Positions 27,383 through 36,817 of a stretch of 64,000 nucleotides of DNA are shown here, piece by piece. This DNA comes from Chryseobacterium aureum (GTDB taxonomy: Bacteria > Bacteroidota > Bacteroidia > Flavobacteriales > Weeksellaceae). The stretch covers positions 2,852,001-2,916,000 of the forward strand of contig NZ_CP034661.1 of assembly GCF_003971235.1 (NCBI RefSeq). The letters run 5' to 3'. Positions within the stretch are counted from its first letter, which is position 1, and the number at the start of each line of letters is the position of its first letter. The translations under genes were made by a program, and so were the position numbers. Below the pieces are notes generated by a model, which worked only from the letters and a program-made list of their open reading frames with translations, ran no database searches and was not told where the DNA came from.

Positions 27383-30295
27383 TTAATACCCGAAGATCTC
27401 TTCAAGAGACACTTCCTGGAATTCTCCCATTTTGTTGATCGATTCCATATTCAGGTTTTCTTTCTTACCGATGATGGCTGTATTGTATTTTACAGGCTTC
27501 ACTTCAGTATTGTAGAATGTTGTAAGCTGTGGCAATGTCAATCCCTGAATTTCAGCGTACACATCTTTTCTTAAGTCATAGTCAACTCCTAATTTTTTCA
27601 GGGCTAACTGATTAAAGAAGATATTGGTTCTGTTGATTCTATTGGAAGCTATCTGTTTTAATGCAGAACCTCTTGCGTTTTCAAACTGTGCCGGAATTTG
27701 CGGTAAAGATACCATCAGGTCGTTCATTGCATTGACTGCCAGAGGAAGCTTGTTTGCCTGCGTTCCGATGTAGTTCGTCACATAGTTGGCCTTCCCTTTT
27801 TCCGAAGCATTGGCGTAAGAAACATAAGCAGTGTAAGCTAATGATTTACTTTCTCTGATTTCCTGAAAAACAATAGAAGATAATCCTCTTCCGAAATACT
27901 CATTGAAAACATTGGTTTTCCCGAAATTACCCAGGTTTACAGTATTGGCTTTTGCAACTTTAGACATTTCCATCTGTACCATGTCATAATTCGTGAAGTA
28001 TACTTTTCCTTCTGTAACCGGTTCCGCATATTCTTTTGCCTGTGCCGGCTGAAGACTTGTATTGGTGATAAATGGCTTCACTGCTTTTTCCAGACCAGAC
28101 TGATCCTGTCCGTAAAGAAGAACCTGATAAGGATATTGGTTCAGTGTTTTCACTTTCTTCATCAATTCTACAGCGTCAATGCTCTCCAGACGTTCTTTGG
28201 AAACAATGTCCGTCATTCTAGAGTTTTTGCCGTATTTAGCATAGTTGGACAGAGCAGCCATAATTCTCACTTTATCTTTCTTAGCAGCAGCTCTTGATTC
28301 CAGGATTGTTTTTACGGTCTGAGCATAAATAGCTTTATCCGCTTTTACATTCGTCATCCAGTGGTTCATCAGTTCCACCCCTTTCTTCATATTGCTTTCC
28401 AGACCGCTCAGTGTAATAATCATCTGGTCGTTTGAAGTTCTCAGGCTATAGCTGATTCCCAGTTTAAAGAATTCCTCTTTCAGCTGTTCCGGAGTATATT
28501 TATCTGTTCCAAGATATTCAAAAAGAGTTCCTGCAACAGAAAGTTCCTTGTCATTATCTGTTCCGAAAGGAAAAACATAACTGATCTGAGCGATCTCATT
28601 ATACTTGTTCTTTACGAAACTTACGGTTTTATCTTTAATTTTTGAAGTCTGAATAGCCGTTTTAAAATCAATAAACTCAGGCTTTATTTCAGGTACTTTT
28701 GTATTCAGAATATCTTTAAGGAAAGGAGACTGAGCTTCTCTGTTCAGCTTAATCGGGGTAATCCCAGGATTCTGTACACGCACAAGCTTGTCATTCACTC
28801 CTTTTTCTTTATAAATAACAACATAATTATCTTTAAAGAAATTGTTGGCAAACTTCACTACATCAGCTTTCGTGATTTTGTCATACTGATTGATCTCATC
28901 TAGCTCCTGCTCCCATGTTCTTACATTGATATAGGAGTCATAAAGCTCGGTAGCTAATCCGTCTGCAGTTTCCCAGCTCTTCATACGCTGAACTTTTTTA
29001 TCATTGACGATGGCTTTCAGCATCCAGTCCGGAAACTGTCCTTTTTTCACAAGATCCAGCTGATCCATCAGAAGTTTTTTAGCCTCATCAAAGCTCTGTC
29101 CTTCTTTAGGAGTTACCACCAATCCAAATGTACCGTACATTTTGTAAGGTGACTCATACGCTCCGGCTCCAAGCGTTTTTTGCTTCTGGTTAATATTAAG
29201 GTCAATTAATCCTGCATCTCCTCTGTTACTCAAGATTTCAGATACGATGTCTGCTAACCTTGCCTCCTGTGTTCCATAAGAATCGGTTCTCCATGCAATG
29301 GTCATTCTTGGCGTAGTCGGGCTCTTTACAGTTCTCGTAACAATGCTGGTCATTGGTTCTTCGGTAACCATTTTCTTCATCGGAAGTTCTTTGTACTTGA
29401 ACGCACCGAAATACTGATCAACTAATTTTATCGTTTTATCATAATCCAGATCTCCTACCAATACTACAGCCATGTTATTAGGCACATAATACGTATCAAA
29501 ATACTTATGGATCGCTTCCATAGAAGGGCTCTTCAAATGCTCTGAAGTCCCTATTGTTGTCTGCTGCCCATTCGGGTGTTTTGGGAAAAGAGCCTGCATC
29601 AAAGAATAGAATACAAGACGGCTGTCATTATCCTGCGCTCTGTTGTATTCTTCATATACGGCCTCAAGCTCTGTATGGAAAAGACGTAATACCAGTTCTG
29701 AAAAACGTTCTTTTTCTACTTTCAGCCATTTCTCTAATTCGTTGGAAGGGATATTGTTTTTATAAACCGTTTCATCCAGTGATGTGTGGGCATTCGTTCC
29801 TGTAGCACCCAGTGAAGAAATGGCTTTATCATATTCATTAGCAATGGCATATTTAGAGGCTTCCTGAGAAACTTCATCAATCTTTTTATAAAGTTCTTTC
29901 TTTTTTTCCGGATCTTTTTCTGCTTTATGCTGCTCGTAAAGATCAGAAATCTGTTTTAATAAGATTTTTTCTTTTTCCCAGTCCTGAGTGCCCAGATGCG
30001 AAGTTCCTTTGAAAACCATGTGTTCCAGGTAGTGAGCTAATCCGGTGTTATCACTTGGGTCATTATTGGATCCTGTTCTTACCGGAATATAAGTCTGAAT
30101 TCTTGGCGCATCTTCATTTTTTGCCAGATACACCTTCAACCCGTTTTTCAGTGTATACACCCGTACTCCGGTCTGGTCATTCTTTACAGTTTCATAAGTA
30201 TACCCTTGAGCATCGGTCAGCTTTTGGGTCTCGAATTTCTGTGCCATTGCACTTATCATGCAGAAAAGCGAAACAGAAATAAAAAACTTTTTCAT
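27383..30295 (-). CDS. Periplasmic M16-family zinc metallopeptidase
   Basis: A 970-residue insulinase/pitrilysin-type peptidase with a signal peptide ending at SAMAQ. The inverted zinc motif HYLEH (HxxEH, near residue 87) is in GLAHYLEHMVFKG, and the remaining zinc ligand is expected ~75 residues later in the LEAVYEEYNRA segment. The polypeptide contains both the active N-terminal and the inactive C-terminal halves, the usual single-chain arrangement. It degrades small proteins or peptides in the periplasm. It is convergent with the dar operon and divergent from the next pigment genes, and has its own terminator. A pigment role is not evident. Confidence 0.93.
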   Translation of the reverse strand: MKKFFISVSLFCMISAMAQKFETQKLTDAQGYTYETVKNDQTGVRVYTLKNGLKVYLAKNEDAPRIQTYIPVRTGSNNDPSDNTGLAHYLEHMVFKGTSHLGTQDWEKEKILLKQISDLYEQHKAEKDPEKKKELYKKIDEVSQEASKYAIANEYDKAISSLGATGTNAHTSLDETVYKNNIPSNELEKWLKVEKERFSELVLRLFHTELEAVYEEYNRAQDNDSRLVFYSLMQALFPKHPNGQQTTIGTSEHLKSPSMEAIHKYFDTYYVPNNMAVVLVGDLDYDKTIKLVDQYFGAFKYKELPMKKMVTEEPMTSIVTRTVKSPTTPRMTIAWRTDSYGTQEARLADIVSEILSNRGDAGLIDLNINQKQKTLGAGAYESPYKMYGTFGLVVTPKEGQSFDEAKKLLMDQLDLVKKGQFPDWMLKAIVNDKKVQRMKSWETADGLATELYDSYINVRTWEQELDEINQYDKITKADVVKFANNFFKDNYVVIYKEKGVNDKLVRVQNPGITPIKLNREAQSPFLKDILNTKVPEIKPEFIDFKTAIQTSKIKDKTVSFVKNKYNEIAQISYVFPFGTDNDKELSVAGTLFEYLGTDKYTPEQLKEEFFKLGISYSLRTSNDQMIITLSGLESNMKKGVELMNHWMTNVKADKAIYAQTVKTILESRAAAKKDKVRIMAALSNYAKYGKNSRMTDIVSKERLESIDAVELMKKVKTLNQYPYQVLLYGQDQSGLEKAVKPFITNTSLQPAQAKEYAEPVTEGKVYFTNYDMVQMEMSKVAKANTVNLGNFGKTNVFNEYFGRGLSSIVFQEIRESKSLAYTAYVSYANASEKGKANYVTNYIGTQANKLPLAVNAMNDLMVSLPQIPAQFENARGSALKQIASNRINRTNIFFNQLALKKLGVDYDLRKDVYAEIQGLTLPQLTTFYNTEVKPVKYNTAIIGKKENLNMESINKMGEFQEVSLEEIFGY

Positions 30296-30660
30296 AGTAG
30301 TTATTTAATAATTATTTTTCAATCCAAATTTCCAGATATTAGTCTTACTTATACAGACACTTGTTACAAAAGAATCCTTACACATGAAAATTATAAACTT
30401 TAAGAGACCCTTTAAAGATAATTTTTCATTTGATTAGTTCAGGATTCCTTCCCAATGGAAAAAAGGGAAAAAATAAAATCCGGTGTATTACGATTCCGGA
30501 GATGTATTGATCATACGGCCTCTATTTCACGGCAATAGCTCCCTCCTATTTAATATGATTTACATATAATGTATTTTCACTATTTTAGCCACCTGATTAT
30601 AAGAATCAAAAAACAGGTGAAGATTTTCACCCGTAATCTAAAAAAATGAACATTATTTAG
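30296..30660. other. Intergenic region (365 bp) between divergent genes
   Basis: Leader region of the M16 peptidase (minus strand) and of the plus-strand operon that starts at 30661. No exact TAnnTTTG box is visible for either direction; TATTTTCA and TATTTTAG near 30575-30587 are partial matches. A GGTGAA-x4-TTCACC dyad lies near 30616-30631, just upstream of the plus-strand gene. No gene is seen. Confidence 0.5.
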
Positions 30661-31065
30661 ATGAAAAAACAAGACCTGCCTCAAGACGAAAGTAACCTGA
30701 AATCCGCGAACATGACTGAAGTTCTGTATGTAACGGATGAGAATGACAATTACACGACAGCAAACAGTACAGGCTGGGATGCCAAGAAAGCTGCTCTGGA
30801 TGAATCTATGGAACTTATTTATGAGAGAATTGAGGAAGCAAAACAAAATGTGGCCAACAATACAGCAAGTCCAATTGCTTATTTTATGGAACTGAACAAA
30901 ATGGATCTGGGGGTCCTTGCTTCTTATGTAGGAATGTGGCAATGGAGGGTGAAAAGACATTTTAAACCCAAAGTATTCAAAACACTAAGCGAAAATGCAC
31001 TGAAAAAATATGCCGATGCATTCGGTATTTCAGTGGATGAATTAAAAAACTTCAACGGAAAATAA
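30661..31065 (+). CDS. Small helical protein of unknown function, pigment operon
   Basis: A 134-residue soluble protein. The last ~45 residues (ALKKYADAFGISVDELKNFNG) look like a helix-turn-helix segment of the XRE type, and a WQWRVKRHF stretch precedes it. The N-terminal half is charged and probably disordered or helical. It may be a small regulator or adaptor; I cannot name a family. It is the first gene of a plus-strand group with the BtrH-like, ABC transporter, thioesterase and ketosynthase genes, with a 51-bp gap to the next. Orthologs in this position are expected in related pigment loci, but this is not checked. Confidence 0.6.
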   Translation: MKKQDLPQDESNLKSANMTEVLYVTDENDNYTTANSTGWDAKKAALDESMELIYERIEEAKQNVANNTASPIAYFMELNKMDLGVLASYVGMWQWRVKRHFKPKVFKTLSENALKKYADAFGISVDELKNFNGK

Positions 31066-31116
31066 TGAAACGGGAATGCCCGATTCATCTGACCAGCGAA
31101 AAGATACAATCAGCGA

Positions 31117-32112
31117 ATGAAATTAAACTTTGAACACCATCAGACTGCGCATTGCGAAAACGGTGTTGCTTCTAATCTACTGCTAAACAAAGGACTGAAA
31201 CTGAGCGAACCCATGATCTTCGGGATCGGTTCCGGACTGTTTTTCGTCTATCTTCCTTTTTTAAAGGTGAATTTTGCCCCGGGCTTCAGCTATCGTCCGA
31301 TGCCGGGTGCTATTTTCAGTAAAGCAGCTAAAAGATTAGGAATTAAAATCAAAAGAGAAAAATTCTCCAATCCTGAAGATGCCCAAAAAGCTCTTGAAAG
31401 AAATCTGGAACAAAATATCCCTACGGGACTTCAGGTGGGCGTTTTCAACCTTACTTATTTTCCGGAAGAATATAAGTTTCACTTCAATGCCCATAATCTT
31501 GTGGTATATGGAAAAGAAGACGGAAAATTCCTCATCAGTGACCCGGTAATGGATTATGTAACCACTCTTTCTGAAGCAGAGCTGGAAAAAGTAAGATATG
31601 CCAAAGGAGCACTCCCTCCGAAAGGCCATATGTATTATCCTATTTATGTACCGGAAAATGTAAATCTTGAGGAAGCCATCAGAAAAGGAATTAAAGATAC
31701 CTGTAAAAATATGCTGGCTCCCGTACCGCTTATTGGAGTAAAAGCAATGAGATGGGTAGCCAAAAGCATCCCGAAATGGGCTGAAAAGAAAGGAACCAAG
31801 GTGACCAATCATTATTTGGGACAGCTGATCAGAATGCAGGAGGAAATTGGAACCGGTGGCGGAGGATTCAGGTTTATTTATGGAGCATTTCTTCAGGAAG
31901 CTTCAGTGATTCTTAAAAATGAAGAGCTGAAAGAATTATCCAAAGAAATTACCTCTATTGGCGACCTTTGGAGAGATTTTGCAGTGGATATTGCCCGAGT
32001 GTACAAAAACAGAAACTCGAAAAGCAATATTTACAACGAACTTTCCAAGACCATGCTGCATATTGCAGATTTAGAAGAAGCTTTTTATAAAAAACTGAGA
32101 AAAGCGATCTGA
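31117..32112 (+). CDS. BtrH N-terminal domain / DUF4872 acyltransferase-like protein
   Basis: A 331-residue protein whose N-terminus (HHQTAHCENGVASNLLL, then LSEPMIFGIGSGLFF) matches the BtrH N-terminal domain, with a conserved His-Cys pair and a SE motif followed by a GxGSG loop. The C-terminal portion (GTGGGGFRFIYGAFLQEAS) resembles DUF4872. BtrH transfers an acyl group from an acyl carrier protein to an amine in butirosin biosynthesis, so transfer of a chain from an ACP to an alcohol or amine is a reasonable inference. In this pigment locus it is a candidate for the ester bond between polyene acid and resorcinol. It is 1 bp upstream of the ABC ATPase gene. Confidence 0.8.
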   Translation: MKLNFEHHQTAHCENGVASNLLLNKGLKLSEPMIFGIGSGLFFVYLPFLKVNFAPGFSYRPMPGAIFSKAAKRLGIKIKREKFSNPEDAQKALERNLEQNIPTGLQVGVFNLTYFPEEYKFHFNAHNLVVYGKEDGKFLISDPVMDYVTTLSEAELEKVRYAKGALPPKGHMYYPIYVPENVNLEEAIRKGIKDTCKNMLAPVPLIGVKAMRWVAKSIPKWAEKKGTKVTNHYLGQLIRMQEEIGTGGGGFRFIYGAFLQEASVILKNEELKELSKEITSIGDLWRDFAVDIARVYKNRNSKSNIYNELSKTMLHIADLEEAFYKKLRKAI

Positions 32113-32113
32113 T

Positions 32114-32872
32114 ATGGCAGAAAATATGATTGAGATCAAAAACTTATACAAGAAATATAAAAATTCTGATGAGTTTTCTGTAAATGATATTTCGTTAAGC
32201 ATCAGCAAAAATGAAATCTATGGAATCCTAGGACCAAACGGTGCTGGAAAAACAACACTGATTTCAATGCTTTCAGGATTGATCAAACCTACTTCGGGAC
32301 AGTTTACCATTGATGGCCTATCTCCGCAGAAAGAAGGTTTTAAGATCAGGCAGATTATCGGTATTGTTCCGCAGGAATATGCTTTATATCCTACCCTGAC
32401 AGCGAAAGAAAATCTCATGTTTTTTGGAAGCCTTTACGGTTTAAAGCATAATCAGCTCAAAAAAACAATTGATGAATCCCTGGAAATTATGGGGCTATCA
32501 AAATTTGCCAACAAGCAGGTAGGCCAATTTTCAGGAGGAATGAAACGACGCTGTAACCTCATCGCCGGAACACTTCACAATCCTAAAGTTTTATTCCTGG
32601 ACGAGCCTACTGTAGGAGTAGATGTTCAGTCTAAAAAAGCAATCATTGATTATCTTTTAGATTTAAATAAACAGGGAACCTGTATCATTTATACTTCCCA
32701 CCACCTTTCTGAAGCGGAAGAATTCTGTACCAAAATTGCGATCATTGACCATGGAAAAATTCATGCCGTGGGAACCCCAGAAGAACTGGTAAACAGAGTG
32801 GCAAGTGCCGAAAACCTTGAAGATGTTTTCATTTCATTAACCGGAAAAGAACTAAGAGATGTTGTTGTATAA
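32114..32872 (+). CDS. ABC transporter ATP-binding protein
   Basis: A 252-residue ATPase with Walker A GPNGAGKT (near residue 40), Q-loop near 84, signature FSGGMKRR (near 141) and Walker B VLFLDEP (near 160), followed by an SHHLSEAEE switch-like region. It is closest in layout to the CcmA/NatA group of exporters. Its end overlaps the permease gene by 14 bp, so the two make one export system, probably for pigment or its precursors. Substrate is inferred only from position. Confidence 0.95.
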   Translation: MAENMIEIKNLYKKYKNSDEFSVNDISLSISKNEIYGILGPNGAGKTTLISMLSGLIKPTSGQFTIDGLSPQKEGFKIRQIIGIVPQEYALYPTLTAKENLMFFGSLYGLKHNQLKKTIDESLEIMGLSKFANKQVGQFSGGMKRRCNLIAGTLHNPKVLFLDEPTVGVDVQSKKAIIDYLLDLNKQGTCIIYTSHHLSEAEEFCTKIAIIDHGKIHAVGTPEELVNRVASAENLEDVFISLTGKELRDVVV

Positions 32873-34127
32873 ACTGTGGAGAAGCTTTATTAAGGAAATT
32901 CTTCTGCTGAAAAGAGATATTGGAGGAATTGTCATCATCTTTGTGATGCCTTTGCTTTTGATTGTAACCATTACCCTTATTCAGGATTCTACGTTTAAAA
33001 ACCTTGAAGGATCAAAGATTCCGATTATTTTTATTGATCAGGATCAGTCTGAAGTAGCAAAAAATATAAAAGCTGAACTGGAGAACAGCAAAACATTCCA
33101 GCTGCTCACCAATTTTAATGAAAAATCGGCTCAGGATGCTGTTTTTTCAGGAGAATATCAAATGGCGATTGTCATTCCGGAAAATTTAACGAAAGATTTA
33201 AATTCCAATATTGATTCTAAAGTTCAGACTATTGTAAGCTCATTCGGGCTGGAAGGAGATTCTGCAAAAGTAAAGACAGCGGTTCCAAAGGCCAAAGAAA
33301 TTCATTTATACTTTGACCCTGCTACCAATGCCGGATTTAAGAATTCTGTGATGAACTCTGTCAACAAAATGGTTTTTGAGATTGAGAATAAAAAGATCTA
33401 TAAAGCATTCCAGGATCAGCTGGGAACCACAGAGAATATTGAGGAAAATAAAAACCTGATCAGCTTTAAAGAAATCACACCCAAAAAAGGAGCCATGGAT
33501 GTGATGCCGAATTCCGTTCAGCATAACGTCCCGGCATGGACTCTTTTTGCAATCTTCTTTATTGTAGTTCCTTTATCCATTAACCTGGTAAAAGAAAAAA
33601 GCCAGGGAACGAGTGTAAGAGCGAGAATAAGCCCTACCCCGTATTTTGTCCATATTTTAGGAAAAACATTTACGTATCTGATCATCTGTATCATTCAGTT
33701 TTTACTGATGGTTGCCGTAGGAATTTATCTTTTCCCCTATATGGATCTTCCCGCATTTGATGTGTCCGGAAAAATGTTCCAGCTTGTGATTGTCACTCTT
33801 TTTGCAGGATTAGCGGCCATTGGATTTGGAGTTTTATTGGGAACTATTGCCGATACCCAGGAACAGTCTGCTCCATTTGGGGCCACTTCTGTAGTGGTTT
33901 TAGCTGCTGTGGGCGGAATTTGGGTGCCTGTATTTCTCATGCCGGAATTCATGCAGACCATAGCGAAATTCTCGCCAATGAACTGGGGGTTGAATGCTTA
34001 TTATGATATTATTTTAAGAAATAGCGGAATTGGCGGAATTGCCAAAGAACTGGTTTTCCTTTTCTTATTCTACATAGCCACCGTAGCCATTTCTATTTTT
34101 TACGAAAAAAAACAAAATGCAGTCTAA
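32859..34127 (+). CDS. ABC-2 type transporter permease
   Basis: A 422-residue membrane protein with one helix near residues 23-43, a large extracytoplasmic domain (about 45-225) and five or six helices from 225 to 420. This is the usual ABC-2 exporter layout. It contains QGTSVRARISPTPYFVHILGK before the transmembrane bundle. The start overlaps the ATPase gene and the end overlaps the thioesterase gene by 11 bp, so expression is tightly coupled. It probably exports the pigment, a precursor or a lipid of the envelope. Confidence 0.92.
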   Translation: MLLYKLWRSFIKEILLLKRDIGGIVIIFVMPLLLIVTITLIQDSTFKNLEGSKIPIIFIDQDQSEVAKNIKAELENSKTFQLLTNFNEKSAQDAVFSGEYQMAIVIPENLTKDLNSNIDSKVQTIVSSFGLEGDSAKVKTAVPKAKEIHLYFDPATNAGFKNSVMNSVNKMVFEIENKKIYKAFQDQLGTTENIEENKNLISFKEITPKKGAMDVMPNSVQHNVPAWTLFAIFFIVVPLSINLVKEKSQGTSVRARISPTPYFVHILGKTFTYLIICIIQFLLMVAVGIYLFPYMDLPAFDVSGKMFQLVIVTLFAGLAAIGFGVLLGTIADTQEQSAPFGATSVVVLAAVGGIWVPVFLMPEFMQTIAKFSPMNWGLNAYYDIILRNSGIGGIAKELVFLFLFYIATVAISIFYEKKQNAV

Positions 34128-34545
34128 AGAAAATATATTAACCTGTACTGAAGAAGTAAGAGTACGATTCAATGAAACAGATCCGCTGGGAATTGTCTGG
34201 CATGGGCATTATATCGTGTATTTTGAGGACGGAAGAGAAGCTTTCGGACGTCTGCATGGTCTTACCTATCTCGATATTCAGAATGCAGGATTTGTAACGC
34301 CCATTGTAAAAAGTACGTGTGAGCATTTTCTTCCTTTAAAATATGGAGAAACATTCAGAATTGTGACCACTTTTATCAATTCTGTTTCCGCAAAACTAAT
34401 TTACCGGTACGAGCTTTTTAATCAGGAAGACCAATTGGTATGCAGTGGAGAAACCATTCAGGTATTTCTTGACAGCAATGGGAGTTTGTGCCTGTACAAT
34501 CCGGATTTTTTTCAAAACTGGAAAGATAAAATGGGATTATCATGA
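34117..34545 (+). CDS. Acyl-CoA/acyl-ACP thioesterase, 4-hydroxybenzoyl-CoA thioesterase family
   Basis: A 142-residue hot-dog thioesterase. The hallmark VRFNETDPLGIVWHGHYIVYF contains the catalytic Asp and the following helix start of the 4HBT family. The overlaps with its neighbours (11 bp upstream, 4 bp ATGA downstream) show it belongs to the pigment operon, where it may release or proofread acyl chains. Substrate cannot be read from sequence. Confidence 0.92.
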   Translation: MQSKENILTCTEEVRVRFNETDPLGIVWHGHYIVYFEDGREAFGRLHGLTYLDIQNAGFVTPIVKSTCEHFLPLKYGETFRIVTTFINSVSAKLIYRYELFNQEDQLVCSGETIQVFLDSNGSLCLYNPDFFQNWKDKMGLS

Positions 34546-35684
34546 GGAAGGAAATCTATATCACAGACTACAGTTGTGTCACTCCGTTGGGTTTCAATGT
34601 TGATTCCAACTGGAAAGCCCTTTCAGAAGGACAATCCGGAGTTGCTTTACATAAAATCATAGACAATCAGGATGCTTTTTATGCGTCCATGATTGATTCT
34701 GACAAACTGAATGAAGAATTCAACAGAATCTTCTCCCGAAATAACAATAATGATTTCACAAGACTGGAGAAAATGCTTCTTATAAGCTTACAGCCTCTTG
34801 TTGAGAAGCATGCCATATCAGAAGACACAGCTTTCATCCTTTCCACCACCAAAGGAAATATCAGCCTGTTAAAAAACCAGTCTGAATTGCCTGAAGGGGT
34901 TTATTTGTCTAAATTAGCAGAAAAAACTGCAGATTTCTTTGGATTCAAAACAAAACCAATCATCATTTCCAATGCCTGTGTTTCAGGGGTGATGGCTATT
35001 TCTGTCGCTAAAAACATGATTCAGGCAGGAAAATATAAAGACGCTATCGTTATCGCAGGTGATGAGCTTTCTGAATTTGTGATTTCAGGATTCAACTCAT
35101 TTCAGGCCATCGGCTCCGGACCCTGCCAACCTTATGATAAAAACAGGGACGGAATCAATATCGGTGAGGGTGCAGCTGCAGCTTATATCACTTCAGAACC
35201 TTCTGAAAACGAAAAATTACGATTTAAAGTACTGGGAGATTCTTCTGTAAACGATGCCAATCATATTTCCGGACCTTCAAGAACGGGAGACGGCCTATAT
35301 GCCAGCATCAGAAATGCAATGAATGAAGCGAATGTTTCTCCGGAACAGATTGATTTTATTTCTGCCCACGGAACCGCAACTTTATACAACGACGAAATGG
35401 AAGCCATTGCCTTCAACAGAATAGATCTCCAGAATATTCCTCTTAACAGTATGAAAGGATATTATGGCCACTGCCTGGGTGCATCCGGACTTCTCGAAAG
35501 TATTATTTCTATGGAAAGCGCTCTTCACGGCACTTTACTTTCATCAAAGAATTTTGAAGAAATGGGAGTAACCCAGCCTTTAAATATTATCAGAGAAAAC
35601 CAACCTTCGGAAATTAAATATATTCTGAAGACTGCATCTGGTTTTGGAGGGTGTAATGCGGCTGTTGTGCTGGAAAAATGTTAA
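34542..35684 (+). CDS. Beta-ketoacyl-ACP synthase (KAS I/II type)
   Basis: A 380-residue thiolase-fold ketosynthase with a complete catalytic triad: Cys in SNACVSG (residue 146), His in SAHGTAT (276) and His in GYYGHCLGASG (310). It extends acyl chains on an ACP by two carbons. It overlaps the thioesterase by 4 bp and ends at a terminator-like hairpin (35685-35715). It is one of three ketosynthases in the window with intact KAS I/II triads. Whether it serves the polyene or the resorcinol half is unknown. Confidence 0.92.
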   Translation: MRKEIYITDYSCVTPLGFNVDSNWKALSEGQSGVALHKIIDNQDAFYASMIDSDKLNEEFNRIFSRNNNNDFTRLEKMLLISLQPLVEKHAISEDTAFILSTTKGNISLLKNQSELPEGVYLSKLAEKTADFFGFKTKPIIISNACVSGVMAISVAKNMIQAGKYKDAIVIAGDELSEFVISGFNSFQAIGSGPCQPYDKNRDGINIGEGAAAAYITSEPSENEKLRFKVLGDSSVNDANHISGPSRTGDGLYASIRNAMNEANVSPEQIDFISAHGTATLYNDEMEAIAFNRIDLQNIPLNSMKGYYGHCLGASGLLESIISMESALHGTLLSSKNFEEMGVTQPLNIIRENQPSEIKYILKTASGFGGCNAAVVLEKC

Positions 35685-35715
35685 AATATGCCCTTCAATT
35701 CTGAAAGGGCATATT
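35685..35715 (+). terminator. Hairpin terminator after the ketosynthase gene
   Basis: Perfect 11-bp stem AATATGCCCTT / AAGGGCATATT directly after the stop codon, followed by an AT-rich TATATTTT stretch. It lies between the pigment operon and the convergent paralog array and may act on both. Confidence 0.7.
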
Positions 35716-35749
35716 ATATATTTTCACCTCGTCTCGTCTTAGCAATAAA

Positions 35750-36250
35750 TTATTTTGCAGACCAGTCACTACTATTATATCCATTTATACCACCAAATTC
35801 AATCTTTTCTATTTTCATATTAGAAAAAAACTGAGCAAAAGTATCATTCCATTCTCCATGATATTGTAAAACTAAGCTTTTAATTTGTGGAGGAATTTCA
35901 TTCTCAAAAGTAATCCAAATTACAGGAATTTGAAACTTATTATCCAATGCTGGTTTATCCATATTAGAATCACAGAAATATAATCTTAAAATGTAATTCT
36001 TTGTCCCAGTATCTGTTTTGCTTCCATAACCTAAATCTACAACATTTACATTTTTATTTAATAATTCATTATAAAATTCCGAGAAATTATGCCCATAAAA
36101 TTGGGTTTTATTAGCGGCAACAGTATTTAATTTAGGAACAACTCCATTATAAAATGTGATATATTCGTTTACAGATGCAGACTGTGCTTTACAGTTATGC
36201 ATTAAAAATATACTTATTGCAAATAAGCTTTTTAAAAAGATAGATTTCAC
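35750..36250 (-). CDS. Tandem exported paralog 1 (type A)
   Basis: One of five ~166-residue paralogs in a row. A signal peptide ends near CKAQS, the usual AQ cleavage of Bacteroidota. The mature part is a small globular domain with YITFYNGVVPKLN near the N-terminus, a CDSNMDKPALDNKFQIP core, LQYHGEWND and a GYNSSDWSAK end. There is one conserved cysteine in the core. It starts with GTG. Its core (TKNYILRLYFCDSN, VIWITFENEIP) and stop region match copy 4, so I call them type A. It is the last gene in transcription order. I do not recognise a family; immunity protein, inhibitor or substrate of the upstream lipoprotein are the best guesses. Confidence 0.75.
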   Translation of the reverse strand: MKSIFLKSLFAISIFLMHNCKAQSASVNEYITFYNGVVPKLNTVAANKTQFYGHNFSEFYNELLNKNVNVVDLGYGSKTDTGTKNYILRLYFCDSNMDKPALDNKFQIPVIWITFENEIPPQIKSLVLQYHGEWNDTFAQFFSNMKIEKIEFGGINGYNSSDWSAK

Positions 36251-36283
36251 ATTTGTAATTTTAAAATTCCTTCTGAATACTCA

Positions 36284-36784
36284 TTATTTCCCAGACCAAT
36301 CATTGCTGTTATAGCCGTTAACGCCAATAAAGTCTATGCTTTCAATTTTCATATTAGAAAAAAACTGAACAAAAGTGCTATTCCATTCTCCATGATATTG
36401 TAAAACCATACTTTTAATTTGTGGAGGAATTTCATCCTGAAAGGTAATTGTTATCCAGGGAATTTGAAATTTATTGTCCAGTGCGGGCTTATCCATATTA
36501 GAATCACAAAAAAATAATCTTAGTTTATAATATTTTCTTCCAGTATCTGTTTTGCTATCATATGATAGATCCACAACGTTTATATTTTTACTTAATAATT
36601 CATTATAAAATTCCGAGAAATTATGCCCGTAAAATTGTGTTTTACTAGCGGCAACAGTATTTAATTTAGGAACGACTCCGTTATAAAATTTGATGTAATC
36701 ATTTACAGATATGGACTGAGCTTCACAATTGTGCATTAAAAATATACTTATTACAAATAAGCTTTTTAAAAAGATAGATTTCAC
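36284..36784 (-). CDS. Tandem exported paralog 2 (type B)
   Basis: Same 166-residue family as its neighbours: signal peptide (LMHNCEAQS), FYNGVVPKLN, CDSNMDKPALDNKFQIP core and GYNSNDWSGK end. The segments RKYYKLRLFFCDSN and WITITFQDEIPP are shared with copy 5, placing it in type B. It starts with GTG and is preceded by the 33-bp spacer that encodes the leader-like frame MSIQKEF. It is probably translated from the common array transcript. No function is recognised. Confidence 0.72.
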   Translation of the reverse strand: MKSIFLKSLFVISIFLMHNCEAQSISVNDYIKFYNGVVPKLNTVAASKTQFYGHNFSEFYNELLSKNINVVDLSYDSKTDTGRKYYKLRLFFCDSNMDKPALDNKFQIPWITITFQDEIPPQIKSMVLQYHGEWNSTFVQFFSNMKIESIDFIGVNGYNSNDWSGK

Positions 36785-36817
36785 ATTTGTAATTTTAAAA
36801 TTCCTTCTGAATACTCA

